Assembly: GCF_015206815.1 (NCBI RefSeq)
Contig: NZ_JADEXZ010000036.1
Span: 1-55,171, forward strand
From: Fortiea sp. LEGE XX443
GTDB taxonomy: Bacteria > Cyanobacteriota > Cyanobacteriia > Cyanobacteriales > Nostocaceae
Reading direction: 5' to 3'
Length of the DNA stretch: 55,171 bases
Positions within the stretch are counted from its first letter, which is position 1, and each line of letters starts with the position of its first letter. The notes beneath the pieces were generated by a model, which saw only the letters and a list, made by a program, of their open reading frames with translations, made no database searches and was not told where the DNA came from. The position numbers and the translations under genes are program-made. Below are positions 54,751-55,171 of the stretch, piece by piece.

Positions 54751-54932
54751 ATAAGTCAAAATTATAAGAAACAAATGTCAATATTTAAGATTAAAAGTAT
54801 AGTAAGAGTGGTAGTGGTCGCCTCAAAATCATTCTCATAAATTTATAACAGATAATTAAGGATAAGCTGTTAAAGTTGATACTTGTAATTTAGGAGTCTA
54901 CAATATACCGCAGTATTGTCATAATCTCCAAA

Positions 54933-55171
54933 ATGGTAAATTATCGAAGAAGCTATGAAGAACTTGAGAAAGTTGCTTCTAAGCATTGGCCGTTAGAACT
55001 GCTAAAACAAGAATCAGAGTTAAGCATTATACCAATTCTTATTGGGGACTTCCAGAGAATAAGATATACAAGCCATAAAAATGATAATCATTCTGAAGGG
55101 GGAAAGAGCAGTTGCCGTCGGCAACTGCTCTTTCCTCCCAAATATATGCAAGATAAATGTCTGCACTCAAC
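54933..55171 (+). CDS. Partial ORF at right edge, unknown protein
   Basis: An ATG at 54933 opens a frame with no stop before the window end (79 codons seen). The first 55 residues (MVNYRRSYEELEKVASKHWP, LELLKQESELSIIPILIGDF, then QRIRYTSH) look protein-like. After that, a long palindrome (55098-55138) is translated, which is unusual for coding DNA, so the true gene may be shorter, broken by a repeat, or absent. No family recognised. Confidence 0.3.
   Translation, partial: MVNYRRSYEELEKVASKHWPLELLKQESELSIIPILIGDFQRIRYTSHKNDNHSEGGKSSCRRQLLFPPKYMQDKCLHS
55098..55138. repeat. 20-bp inverted repeat (hairpin)
   Basis: GGAAAGAGCAGTTGCCG (55101-55117) and CGGCAACTGCTCTTTCC (55119-55135) are exact complements around a single T, extended by three more pairs on the outside (one G-U). 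Either a terminator-like hairpin or a repeat insertion in the edge ORF. No T-run follows. Confidence 0.75.

Overview
The window comes from a filamentous, probably Nostocales-type cyanobacterium. The octamer GCGATCGC (HIP1) occurs throughout. Several genes belong to cyanobacteria-specific families: an SLH-OprB iron-uptake porin, DUF928, an ethylene-receptor-like kinase and a PEP-CTERM protein. The intergenic spaces carry short tandem purine/pyrimidine repeats and MITE-like elements of the kind common in Nostoc relatives. Most of it is chromosomal housekeeping DNA. I see no tRNA, rRNA, CRISPR array, prophage or replication origin.

Layout. 1-54: edge of a probable transposase. 0.2-4 kb: HDO-like iron enzyme, ftsI and an FtsL-like gene on the minus strand. 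4.4-8 kb: small lipoprotein, small secreted protein and glgB. 8-12.3 kb: trmFO, small ORF, GNAT, LURP-one-like gene and amidase. 12.3-13.3 kb: a gene-free stretch holding a 6S-like structured RNA candidate and a second inverted-repeat element, then accD. 14-18.5 kb: MFS transporter, solute-binding lipoprotein, a coiled-coil gene overlapping coaD. 18.7-24.1 kb: iron porin, GST, a divergent Rieske oxygenase/TetR pair with a palindromic operator, and a membrane protein. 24.2-24.8 kb: a DUF4926/DUF6883 toxin-antitoxin-like pair. 25-31.8 kb: HtrA protease, aldo/keto reductase, galE, membrane protein and ABC exporter. 31.9-34 kb: ETR1-like sensor kinase, then a HupE/UreJ gene split by a MITE. 34-39.7 kb: sugar transferase, coiled-coil gene, a CHASE2-wHTH-ParA operon and a divergent DUF928 gene. 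39.9-47.1 kb: AT-rich GT-C membrane protein, PhoX-like phosphatase with a possible Pho box, PEP-CTERM protein and hybrid-free sensor kinase. 47.4-54.8 kb: RibD-like reductase, FemAB/GNAT-like protein, a tightly coupled three-gene TIGR04255 operon, TPR protein, queA, small conserved ORF and yraN.

Functional themes are envelope and division (ftsI, FtsL-like, amidase, porin, galE, sugar transferase, GT-C), carbon storage and lipid synthesis (glgB, accD, coaD), tRNA modification (trmFO, queA) and signalling (two histidine kinases, CHASE2 operon). The observations most worth following are: the 6S-like RNA upstream of accD; the MITE insertion into hupE whose exact removal restores the reading frame; the ethylene-binding-type kinase; the CHASE2-wHTH-ParA operon with a repeated tail motif; the uncharacterised TIGR04255 operon; the 115-bp coaD overlap containing a C8 tract; and an intergenic repeat translated in frame inside yraN. 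All family names were assigned by eye from motifs, with no database search.
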